Translations under genes and position numbers: made by a program
Shown here: positions 1-7,832 of the stretch, piece by piece
Layout of the letters: the number at the start of each line of letters is the position of its first letter
Position numbering within the stretch: the first letter of the stretch is position 1
DNA from: Lachnospiraceae bacterium
GTDB taxonomy: Bacteria > Bacillota > Clostridia > Lachnospirales > Lachnospiraceae
Assembly (NCBI GenBank): GCA_900766925.1
Contig: CAAFXG010000031.1
Span: forward strand, 1 to 20,425
Length of the DNA: 20,425 nt
Reading direction: 5' to 3'
The notes under the pieces: model-generated
The model's database searches: none
What the model saw: only the letters and a program-made list of their open reading frames with translations
Told to the model about the DNA's origin: nothing

Positions 1-1004
1 TCATCACAATCCATAGACTCAAAATAGACCTTTGCCATATGCGTAGAGAAATCAAATACAAGCCGGCACTCTTTTTTCTCTTTGCCGTATGCAATCAAGT
101 CAAAGAGCGAACGATGAAAGCCAAAATATAGGAACTTGTTGCTTCTCGACCGTCTCTTTGCCACAATATCGGCATTGATCATTCCTTTATAGGTGTTCAC
201 CAACCGATGTATGGTGTTCATCACATCATCGGTCAACTCAATCTGGAGGAAATTGCAGAATCTCGTCCGTTCCGCATCATCATCGCCAAAGGAATCGATG
301 ATGTCCGACTCATTTATTTTTATGAGTAATGAGGGTTTGGAATCTATAAGGTTTACACCAATCTTCTTGTATAACAAATCTCTGCAAAAGCGTGAGGTAC
401 TCAGAGTGCACAGACTGTAGCAAATCTCATCTATGCGAAGAGTAGATGCAGATGGTATCATGTATTTCACCACCTTATGCAAATATTTCTTACCCAACGT
501 CCTAAAATCATCTACAACACTGGGTATATAGATGAAGTCAAAGCCTGCATTGGCAAACTCTTCCTCTATCTGTTTCAGTTTGTTGCGAATGGCAGCATCT
601 ATATCTGTTCCTTCTGTGTTTTCTACATATATGGCGGTCATGTTCTCCATATTGATGCCCTCAGACGGCACAGAAAAGACATTGGCATTCTCTGTCAAAG
701 CCATGATAACGCAATATATCAAGACAGCTTCAAGCGGCACACACGTTCCATCTGACAAAGAGAGGCGTTTTAATGTCTCTACAAGTTCTTCTCTTGTCTC
801 TCCATCCAATTCTTTGAGAATAGACATGGCTTTCGCAAAATCCATCCTCTTGGCTTCTACAAGCATGGATTCACTGATGTTGAACCCATCCTTAGAAATA
901 GTCTCCTCAAAGAAGTCCATCTCTTTTTCTTCTACGATAAAGTCAGCCTCTATGAGGTCTGACAATATGCGAGCCAAGGCGATTCTTTGTACTCTTTCCA
1001 ACAT
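1..1004 (-). CDS. TerB-domain protein (3' end outside window)
   Basis: Open frame read from the ATG at 1004-1002, only 3 bases after the SMR stop, with no stop through base 1: 334 codons visible. Residues about 8-105 form a TerB-like helical domain (ILSDLIEADFIVEEKEMDFF near the start, then LKRLSLSDGTCVPLEA), including the acidic residues after helix 1 and the SDG..-PLEA signature. The remainder (110-334) is mixed alpha/beta with no motif I recognise; one stretch has strands and a basic loop (VAKRRSRSNK). No signal peptide or membrane helix. It is the second TerB-fold protein of the operon, next to the M48-TerB fusion, and may connect membrane components to the cytosolic machinery. How the gene ends is unknown. 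Confidence 0.85.
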   Translation of the reverse strand, partial: MLERVQRIALARILSDLIEADFIVEEKEMDFFEETISKDGFNISESMLVEAKRMDFAKAMSILKELDGETREELVETLKRLSLSDGTCVPLEAVLIYCVIMALTENANVFSVPSEGINMENMTAIYVENTEGTDIDAAIRNKLKQIEEEFANAGFDFIYIPSVVDDFRTLGKKYLHKVVKYMIPSASTLRIDEICYSLCTLSTSRFCRDLLYKKIGVNLIDSKPSLLIKINESDIIDSFGDDDAERTRFCNFLQIELTDDVMNTIHRLVNTYKGMINADIVAKRRSRSNKFLYFGFHRSLFDLIAYGKEKKECRLVFDFSTHMAKVYFESMDCD

Positions 1005-1007
1005 CCG

Positions 1008-1331
1008 TTATCTGCTACAAACCTCCATGCCCACAATACCAACGAGTATCAGAAGGGCAAAGAACATCTTCAATGCGGAGAATGTATCTCCAAAGAGCCA
1101 TATTCCTATCACAAAGGTTCCTATGGCACCAAGCCCTGTCCATACGATATAGGCGGTACCAATTGGTATGGTCTTTTGTGCAAAGTAAAATAGGACGCCG
1201 CTCAACAACATGCTCAATGAGCCAAGAGCGATATACAACCCGAATTTCTCAGGATGCAGGCTCGACATCTTGAAGCCTACTGGCCATCCAATCTCAAAGA
1301 ATGCAGCCAATATAAGTATCAACCAATTCAT
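1008..1331 (-). CDS. SMR-family exporter, Gdx/SugE-like
   Basis: 107 residues with four membrane helices filling the chain, the usual SMR length. The essential glutamate E13 lies in helix 1 (FFEIGWPVGFK), and W16, G19 and K21 match the Gdx/SugE pattern (ExxWxxGxK) rather than EmrE. A 'GTAYxVWTGxGAxG' motif in helix 3 supports this. Known Gdx proteins are dual-topology dimers exporting guanidinium in exchange for protons; SugE relatives also export some quaternary ammonium compounds. Start and channel-gene stop overlap as ATGA. I saw no guanidine riboswitch upstream, as expected inside an operon. Why an exporter sits in this operon is unclear; it could be a simple passenger. Confidence 0.92.
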   Translation of the reverse strand: MNWLILILAAFFEIGWPVGFKMSSLHPEKFGLYIALGSLSMLLSGVLFYFAQKTIPIGTAYIVWTGLGAIGTFVIGIWLFGDTFSALKMFFALLILVGIVGMEVCSR

Positions 1332-4300
1332 TCTTGCTTTAACTTATTCAGTTCTTCTGCATAACAACTATCTAATGCCAAACGGAAGCCTAAGTCATCG
1401 TCTGTATCTGTATCAATCCAGAAATTCACGCTCGTATTTCTACAACTTTTGTCATCAAATCTGAAACTACCACCTCTAAATGTGTGAGCTGCATAAGATT
1501 CATCTTTGCATACAGGGTCAGTTATGTAACCTTTAGTCCTATACTCATCCTGTTTGCCTTGTTTTGCAATATCTCCCTTACCTTCAATGCAATCATTATA
1601 GAAATCGGTCTGATAAAAGTCCTCACACCATTCCCAGATATTGCCAGACATGTCATAAACGCCAAGTTCATTAGGCATCCTGTCTTTTACTCCTGCAGTA
1701 GCTGAATGAATATATAAATCCAAATCCATTGCATCATCCGTACCGCTGTACATGGAATACTTATGACCTTCCTCTGCTAAATATTTATATGCAGCTAATT
1801 GTTTCTCATCAACTGTCATGCTTTCGTTATCGAATATCTTTGATAACTCCTTACATATTTCAGTTTTATGTCCACCTTTGGCAACGTATTCCCATTCAGC
1901 TTCTGTCGGAAGCCTGAATTTCAACTTTGTCAGTTCTTCCAGCTTAGGCAGGAATTGGTATTTTATCATATCCCAACTGATATTGGTTTGTGGCTTATTG
2001 TCTCCTAAGTTATCACTTGGGTTCATTTTTGCCTCAATACCCATCACTGCATTCCATAATTTCTGGGTTACAGGTGTCGCTGAGATATAGAACTTATTGA
2101 TTTTTACGAAATGATGGGGAGTTTCTTCTTCATCTGCATTCTCGTCTATCCAATTTTCCGGGAAAAGCGGGTTCTTGTACTTGCCAATTGTGTCGTCGTT
2201 CTCAGTTCCCATAAGGAAATAACCAGTTTCCACAGGTATCATCCCCGTGAGCTTAACAATATCATTTGCAGACATCGTCTTTTGTTCATCAATTGGATTG
2301 GTTGCCACCATATCTAATAAATCTACAACCTCTCGCTCTTTGTCAGCTTCAATATTACGCATGTCAAATCGCCATACCATTCTGAAACCAATATCATCAG
2401 ATTTTAGAATTGGCTTCCAGAACGAATACCAATAGTTGCCTTTTATGTCGCTATGTAGCTTACGGAAACGCCAACTACCACCGCAGAAGAAATAGCAACT
2501 GGGATTATCCTCAGGGGACTCTTTTGTCCATTCCCATACATTACCCATCATATTATATACACCCAAGCTGTTTCTCTGCAAATCCTTGTTGTCGTCAACC
2601 CGCCATGGTCCTTTTCTGTCTTTCTTCCCTTCTTTCCCTTTGTTTATACGGAAAGCATCTTCAATGCGTGTTTTCTCAGTTATTTCTTCCGCTGTGCATC
2701 TCGCCACATATTCCCATTCTTCTTTAGTAGGCAAATCAAAACGGAGTCCTGTCATCTTTCTGAGAACCTTCAGGAAGTCTTCAATATCATTTTTGGAAAC
2801 ATTGATAACAGGTAGATTGCTACCAACATATTTCTTCTCTTTTAGACTTTCGTCATCCTGTCCTTTGTCAGTTCCATTATCCTGTGCAGGATTATTACCC
2901 ATGATGCTTTCCCATTGTCTTTGAGAAACAGTAGTTTCCATAATCCAGAATTTCTTGTCGCCGTTTTCAATCAGTTTAAAAGCGAAATGGTTGCCACCAT
3001 CACCTTTGGAGATGACAAAATCACCAAGTAACTTGCCTGCTATGGAGTGGCGCGACTTTTCGTCAGCCAGTCTCATGACATTAATCCACTCTCTGTATTT
3101 CAATAGCTGTGGTATATAGCAAACTACATCAATGTCATTATAGTGAACACCTGGATCTATCTCATTCAATGTAGTGTTTGAGCAAATATCCAGATGAGCA
3201 CGGCTTTTCTCTTTTCTGAACTTCTTTTCCTTCTTGCGTTTTTTCTCATCCAAGTCCTTATTCGTAAATAGCAGCCATTCAGCTTCAACATTATCCAATG
3301 GTCTAAAATTCATGGTAACTCTTTCAGTTAACCATCGGGTATGTTCTGCCTTTGCCATTAGCTCCAGATTGTTCCCTTTTCTCAATTCGGATGTAAAGTC
3401 ACTAATGTCATCTATAGTTGTTCCCAATGAACGTAACTTCATCGGAATACTATCCACCATATCTATATTGGAAAGTTTATCGACAATGCCCTGCTGGTTC
3501 CACAGATTGTTAATCTTCCGTGCGAAATCAAAATCTATTTCTTCGTATGAGCTTATATCTTCTATTTCCTGATATTGATATGTTACCTGCTGATTATCGC
3601 CATGATTCCTAATTCCAATCTTATTGTTAGCATAAAGGAAATGAAGAATCTTGGCCATGGAATTATCAAATGCATCTTCTGTATAGCTACCTTCTATCAT
3701 ACCGAACGGGCGAAGCTTTTCATAACGCTTCCATACTTTTTCTCCATCAGCCACTTTATTGGCCAAGTCAAAGCTGTTCTGTTGATAAACCAATATCTGC
3801 AATGCCCTGCGATACACCATCTCAGGCAGATATAATGCTGCGGCTATTGAACGCTGTGGATGATTGAAGCATATTGCAACTGTCGTAATCTTGTTTTTGT
3901 CCTGTGCAACATCTACCAAATACTTCCTGATTTCATCAGAAGCCACATTGCCTTGAATAAACTCCCACTCAATGTCCATGAAGTTACCATTTTCACCAAG
4001 ATGTTTATATCTGCCGTCACCATCTTGACTCAATGGGTCATACCATTCTTTCTTGCCACAAATATCTTTACCTATCTCAACCACTCTATAACGACACAAA
4101 TCAAACATTGTGGCAAATCTTCCTCTAAAGTATTCACCTTCTTTCTTTGCCTGATCGTCAATGAAGGTAATTGTTGTTCTTAGATTCTTGTCTCTATGAG
4201 CATTGGGGAAATGTGCAAGCAAAGCCGTTTGGACTCCAAGAGCAGTACCCATTTGGTTCATTCCGACTATTACGAGATGTATCGTTTTGTCATCATCGGC

Positions 4301-5341
4301 TTTTATTCCATCGTAGGAATCGATTGGTATGTAATTCTGAACCTTAACCTCGCCTTTTTTGCCAACAGGAACTATAGCAAAGTTATCAACAAGAATTTTC
4401 TTCGCCCAAATTGCATGTATATTGAATGGGAGGAATTCGACATTCTTGTCCAAGCTTTTGTATATGTGTGTTGACTTGAAAGCCGTAAATGTACTTTGAT
4501 ATTCAAGGCTTACATGAACTTTCTTCTTGTCTTTTATTATGACATGTTTAAAATACTCGGAGATATTCTCCAAACAGCTGATATTGAATACATCGTGGTC
4601 TTCTTCATTGTCTGCATGTACATCTTCGCCCAAGATATATATTTCTTTTGCTTTCTCTAAATGCAGAGCCTCTATGTCTTCGCGAGATGTTCGCTCTGCA
4701 AAATAAAATACAAGTCTATCTTCTTCATTCTTATCAAGGTCAAGGTCAAGCCTCATTCGCATTTTCTCAACATCCTGCCTTGTTTGTATCAATATATATT
4801 TGACATCTTTACGTTTAAGCGAGAGTTTGACAATATTTGCCGTCTGTTCATTGCATCCAATGATAACCACATAATCCTTAAAACAACGGTTGTAGTGTAT
4901 CATGCCTTGTTTCCATTTTAGGGAACGACGAGACAGATAATTAACGATAGAAGAAACCAACAGACCCGACAAACACACGATGCCAGATACAGCACTAATA
5001 AAGGCGATTGTCCGTCCACTATTCCCAGAAGCTGCTGGTAGATTCCCAGGGTCTGTGAATTGACTGACAACTGCCCACCAATGTTGTATCGGCTCATTGT
5101 CATCATTATTCCAATGTACAATATCGTTGCTGTTAACAAATCTACCTAATAGGCATAAAAGCGAGGCAAAACAGCAAACAAACGCAGATATGAGCAGAAC
5201 CATCTTGAATGGTTTGTTTCCATACATCCATCTGTCTTTTTCAACGGGCTTGAAAATCCATAAATAGGCAAAGAATAATAAGCCTATGGTGCCAATAGAC
5301 TCAATAATCAGAGAGGGGTCAAAGAGTATTTTACTTAACAT
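1328..5341 (-). CDS. CASTOR/POLLUX-like ion channel fused to RCK, RyR and two FGE-like domains
   Basis: 1337 residues. Helices lie at about 10-30, 46-68 and 110-136. Before the last, W88-W89...D97-P-G-N100 resembles the pore loop of CASTOR/POLLUX channels (ADAGN in plants). Two Rossmann/RCK units follow, near 156-290 (VVIIGCNEQT) and 354-520 (LVIVGMNQMG), as in gated cation channels. Residues about 655-745 form a RyR domain (AKAEHTRWLTER, then a charged insertion). Two FGE-sulfatase (SUMF1-like) domains end the protein, about 770-1005 and 1040-1330, each with 'LPTxEEWEYVA'-like, 'GVYxMxGNxWEW' and 'GGS' motifs. The catalytic cysteine pair is missing: F and S in the first copy, F and C in the second. 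The latter domains are probably binding modules. The whole suggests ligand-gated ion flux. It overlaps the GNAT gene by 11 bases and the SMR gene by 4. Confidence 0.88.
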   Translation of the reverse strand: MLSKILFDPSLIIESIGTIGLLFFAYLWIFKPVEKDRWMYGNKPFKMVLLISAFVCCFASLLCLLGRFVNSNDIVHWNNDDNEPIQHWWAVVSQFTDPGNLPAASGNSGRTIAFISAVSGIVCLSGLLVSSIVNYLSRRSLKWKQGMIHYNRCFKDYVVIIGCNEQTANIVKLSLKRKDVKYILIQTRQDVEKMRMRLDLDLDKNEEDRLVFYFAERTSREDIEALHLEKAKEIYILGEDVHADNEEDHDVFNISCLENISEYFKHVIIKDKKKVHVSLEYQSTFTAFKSTHIYKSLDKNVEFLPFNIHAIWAKKILVDNFAIVPVGKKGEVKVQNYIPIDSYDGIKADDDKTIHLVIVGMNQMGTALGVQTALLAHFPNAHRDKNLRTTITFIDDQAKKEGEYFRGRFATMFDLCRYRVVEIGKDICGKKEWYDPLSQDGDGRYKHLGENGNFMDIEWEFIQGNVASDEIRKYLVDVAQDKNKITTVAICFNHPQRSIAAALYLPEMVYRRALQILVYQQNSFDLANKVADGEKVWKRYEKLRPFGMIEGSYTEDAFDNSMAKILHFLYANNKIGIRNHGDNQQVTYQYQEIEDISSYEEIDFDFARKINNLWNQQGIVDKLSNIDMVDSIPMKLRSLGTTIDDISDFTSELRKGNNLELMAKAEHTRWLTERVTMNFRPLDNVEAEWLLFTNKDLDEKKRKKEKKFRKEKSRAHLDICSNTTLNEIDPGVHYNDIDVVCYIPQLLKYREWINVMRLADEKSRHSIAGKLLGDFVISKGDGGNHFAFKLIENGDKKFWIMETTVSQRQWESIMGNNPAQDNGTDKGQDDESLKEKKYVGSNLPVINVSKNDIEDFLKVLRKMTGLRFDLPTKEEWEYVARCTAEEITEKTRIEDAFRINKGKEGKKDRKGPWRVDDNKDLQRNSLGVYNMMGNVWEWTKESPEDNPSCYFFCGGSWRFRKLHSDIKGNYWYSFWKPILKSDDIGFRMVWRFDMRNIEADKEREVVDLLDMVATNPIDEQKTMSANDIVKLTGMIPVETGYFLMGTENDDTIGKYKNPLFPENWIDENADEEETPHHFVKINKFYISATPVTQKLWNAVMGIEAKMNPSDNLGDNKPQTNISWDMIKYQFLPKLEELTKLKFRLPTEAEWEYVAKGGHKTEICKELSKIFDNESMTVDEKQLAAYKYLAEEGHKYSMYSGTDDAMDLDLYIHSATAGVKDRMPNELGVYDMSGNIWEWCEDFYQTDFYNDCIEGKGDIAKQGKQDEYRTKGYITDPVCKDESYAAHTFRGGSFRFDDKSCRNTSVNFWIDTDTDDDLGFRLALDSCYAEELNKLKQE

Positions 5342-5870
5342 ATCTCATTCTATAATAATCGTGACCAAAAAATTCCATTTCACCAAATCGTTCGAAGCCC
5401 ATTACCTGATAGTATGCCTCCAGCTTGGGCTTATCCTTGTCCACCAAGAGCGATGAATAGGCGCAGCCTAATCTCTTGCCCTTTTCGATGGCATATTCTA
5501 TCAGCATCCTGCCGATACCCATACCTCTATATTCCGGACGGATGGCCATTGAGTCAAGATAAAACTCACCATCACGTGCTTCTGCTTCCACCTTACTCAA
5601 ATAGTCCTTGTCCATATCGTCCCAAAGACTATCCCATGTACGATGCCTCAGTTGCTGGTATCTCCGTCCGTCATAAGCTATAAGGCTTCCGACAGCCACA
5701 CCATCTACAAGTGCAACAATGGAGTTCTTCCATGAATACATGGTACTTTCATCCGAACATGAGTCGATGAATTTCTTCATTTCATCCGTCTCCATGTCCA
5801 ACGCAGTCAAGACAGTCCATGCAACAATCTCAACGTCCTCTATTTTAGCGTCTCTTATTTCTATGTTCAT
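5331..5870 (-). CDS. GNAT family N-acetyltransferase
   Basis: 179 residues, a single GNAT domain. The acetyl-CoA loop RPEYRGMGIGRML (R115-G-M-G-I-G120) follows the strand FYLDSMAI, and a late motif around YYQVMGFERFG closes the fold. No extra domain or signal is present. Some GNATs of this size modify small molecules, others acylate proteins; the sequence alone does not decide. It starts 6 bases after the M48 gene and overlaps the channel gene by 11 bases, so it is made together with them. It might modify a product of the operon, but it could also be a passenger. Confidence 0.9.
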   Translation of the reverse strand: MNIEIRDAKIEDVEIVAWTVLTALDMETDEMKKFIDSCSDESTMYSWKNSIVALVDGVAVGSLIAYDGRRYQQLRHRTWDSLWDDMDKDYLSKVEAEARDGEFYLDSMAIRPEYRGMGIGRMLIEYAIEKGKRLGCAYSSLLVDKDKPKLEAYYQVMGFERFGEMEFFGHDYYRMRYVK

Positions 5871-5876
5871 TACACA

Positions 5877-7145
5877 TCAGCAAATAGCATCCAAACTCGG
5901 CACATAGCTTTGCTGGATGGATTCCGCAATAGCATTGGCAACCTCGATTTTGCTTAGCCCAATGCTCTCACCAAAATTATATAGCAGTTCTACTTCGTCC
6001 TTGGCTATAATTTTGTCTGACATGACAATAGCTATCATATAGCGAAGCATTCCGTCCCTCATACCCGGATTGATGCGAAGCAGGTTTGTCACCGCATCAT
6101 TGAATGTCTCCATCACGTCGCCCTTTGCTATCTCGTCCAAGAACTGTCGTGGGAAAATCTTCAACGATGCCAACTGAGAGATTATGAGGTCTATCTCATC
6201 TTTCGCAATGTTGTCATCCGCATTCGCAACAATGAGACCGGCGGAAGCGATGAATTTTGCCGTATATTCGTCCTGCTCACAGTCACCCACTTTCAGTAAG
6301 ATGGCTATCAGTTCTTCCATACCCTGATCCAAATCCTCTTTAGATTTCGACTTGGCAAACAGGTTGAGGGCTTGCACACGGATTGGATTGACGGGATGTG
6401 ATGCTCTACTCATGCCCTTGTCCTTCAGGAAGTACTCCAACCTGCGGTTATTGTCTGCAAGCAAGGCTTCAATGCTCACATTCATCTTTACCAAGTCAAG
6501 ACCGGAAGCCATCTTGAAGAATGCGGTCACGCACACATCGAGGTTCTCCACTGCCATATAGCCGTAACGGTCAGCCACCAGTTCCGCCAACTGCTCATGC
6601 AGCCTTATCTTGTATTGCAAGGTTACAGGCACTTCCGCATTTGGTGGAAACACAAACTGAATCAGACGCGCCAATGCTGTATCTTTATTAAGAAGGTGTC
6701 CAAGCTCGTGCCCGACAACAAACCGCAGTTCATCGGTCGTCATCAAATCGAAGAGGGCCGAGTTGATGTTTACAATATGTGGCTCTCCTTCGCTTTCTGC
6801 AGCAACAGAAAACGCATTCACTGATGAATCACCCGTGATGTAGAAGTCCACTTTATCTTTTACCCCCAACTTCTCTTTCACCTCATGGCACAGCTGATAG
6901 AAGTCAGGGAGCAGCTCCTTTTCCACCTTCAAACTATGTCCTTCCATATTGCTTCGCCAATAGGCATCGCTACTTGATGAGGTCTTTATCTCACGCAGCA
7001 CCTCCTCTACAATGTTGCCCTGCAAGGCATTGTATATCTGCTCGCCAATCTGCCGTTCTAACTCGATGGAGAGAGGGTGGCTGTTATCTGGGGTATCATC
7101 CTTGGTGGACTTGAACCAATTCCAAATATTGTTAGTATGTGCCAT
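5877..7145 (-). CDS. M48-type metallopeptidase with C-terminal TerB-like domain
   Basis: 422 residues. Residues about 75-215 are an M48-like zincin: H146-E147-L-G-H150 in VVGHELGH, and a second zinc-ligand helix with E188 in LAELVADRYGY, where D192 gives the usual ExxxD pattern. Unlike HtpX, it has no membrane helices and is probably cytosolic. Residues about 290-412 form a helical unit with two acidic motifs, NIAKDEIDL and IIAKDEVELL, typical of TerB-fold domains, which bind metal and membrane-linked partners in tellurium-resistance networks. The gap to the previous gene is 3 bases and to the GNAT gene 6. It is the second peptidase of the operon and is more GC-rich than the two genes before it. 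Likely a regulated protease recruited through TerB. Confidence 0.86.
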   Translation of the reverse strand: MAHTNNIWNWFKSTKDDTPDNSHPLSIELERQIGEQIYNALQGNIVEEVLREIKTSSSSDAYWRSNMEGHSLKVEKELLPDFYQLCHEVKEKLGVKDKVDFYITGDSSVNAFSVAAESEGEPHIVNINSALFDLMTTDELRFVVGHELGHLLNKDTALARLIQFVFPPNAEVPVTLQYKIRLHEQLAELVADRYGYMAVENLDVCVTAFFKMASGLDLVKMNVSIEALLADNNRRLEYFLKDKGMSRASHPVNPIRVQALNLFAKSKSKEDLDQGMEELIAILLKVGDCEQDEYTAKFIASAGLIVANADDNIAKDEIDLIISQLASLKIFPRQFLDEIAKGDVMETFNDAVTNLLRINPGMRDGMLRYMIAIVMSDKIIAKDEVELLYNFGESIGLSKIEVANAIAESIQQSYVPSLDAIC

Positions 7146-7148
7146 ATC

Positions 7149-7832
7149 TCAATTGTTGATATTATATAAATCAATCACTTTATATCCTAGTTTGTTGATT
7201 TCCAATCTCACTGAATTTATGTCATTAGATAGCATAACTTTCACATCATCGTTTTTGACAAACTCTAAATCAAAAACCTTATGGGTTGAGAATAAGTATT
7301 GAATCAATGTGATTTTTCTGGAGCATTCCTTAACCAAATACTTAAACGCAGCCTTAATATATACAATTGGCAAAAAACCTGTTTCAATAGAAATCGATCG
7401 TTTTTGATATATTTGTATCATTCTATTTGATTTATTGTTTATTCCCATATTGGAAAGCAAATGAAATGAACTGTTATCAAAACAGAACTCATAAACCTTG
7501 ATGCAGTCAATGTCATCTAAGAATAATTGGAGAAGAACATAAGACCACATAAACATGATGCTAATCAGAACGAATACAAACATCCAATTTTTAGTTATGA
7601 TTGGGAATACAATAATAAAGAACGCAACCATAATAGAAATAAGTAAAGTTCTTCTTAAAAATAGGATTCTGTCACGCACACCATAGTCTGCCATTTTATT
7701 TAGAAAAGGCAATACTTGATAATGCTTGGCACTTTGTTCCTCGCAAAGGAAATGGATAATGATATTATCACTTCCTTTGTAAGCAACAAAGTGCTCCATG
7801 ACCTTACATTCTCTACATTTACTTAAAATCAT
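7149..7832 (-). CDS. Small two-helix membrane protein, unknown
   Basis: 227 residues with no recognised family. Two adjacent membrane helices lie at about 61-79 and 82-103, joined by a tight turn, so both ends are probably cytoplasmic. The first 60 residues contain a short CxxC (C6, C9), and the last 120 are mixed alpha/beta with many Lys, Ile and Asn residues and no catalytic motif. The gene overlaps the glycine-zipper gene by 4 bases (ATGA), so the two products may form one membrane complex. It could serve as partner, inhibitor or chaperone of its large neighbour. Composition is AT-rich (about 32% GC in one sampled line). Confidence 0.75.
   Translation of the reverse strand: MILSKCRECKVMEHFVAYKGSDNIIIHFLCEEQSAKHYQVLPFLNKMADYGVRDRILFLRRTLLISIMVAFFIIVFPIITKNWMFVFVLISIMFMWSYVLLQLFLDDIDCIKVYEFCFDNSSFHLLSNMGINNKSNRMIQIYQKRSISIETGFLPIVYIKAAFKYLVKECSRKITLIQYLFSTHKVFDLEFVKNDDVKVMLSNDINSVRLEINKLGYKVIDLYNINN

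Noticed and set aside
532..1152. 206-codon open frame on the plus strand
   Set aside because: It lies antisense to the TerB and SMR genes, its product is a low-complexity Ser/Ile/Met string, and the minus-strand frame has clear domains.
1328..3030. FGE-like domains as variable proteins of a diversity-generating retroelement
   Set aside because: No reverse transcriptase or template/variable repeat pair is visible in the window.
4700..4760. EF-hand-like Asp-rich loop in the channel protein (DLDLDKNEED)
   Set aside because: The spacing does not fit a 12-residue EF loop and there are no flanking helices of the right pattern.
1328..5341. Split of the 1337-residue gene into several genes
   Set aside because: The frame is continuous from helices to the last FGE motif without a stop or frameshift, and no internal start with a new domain border looked convincing.
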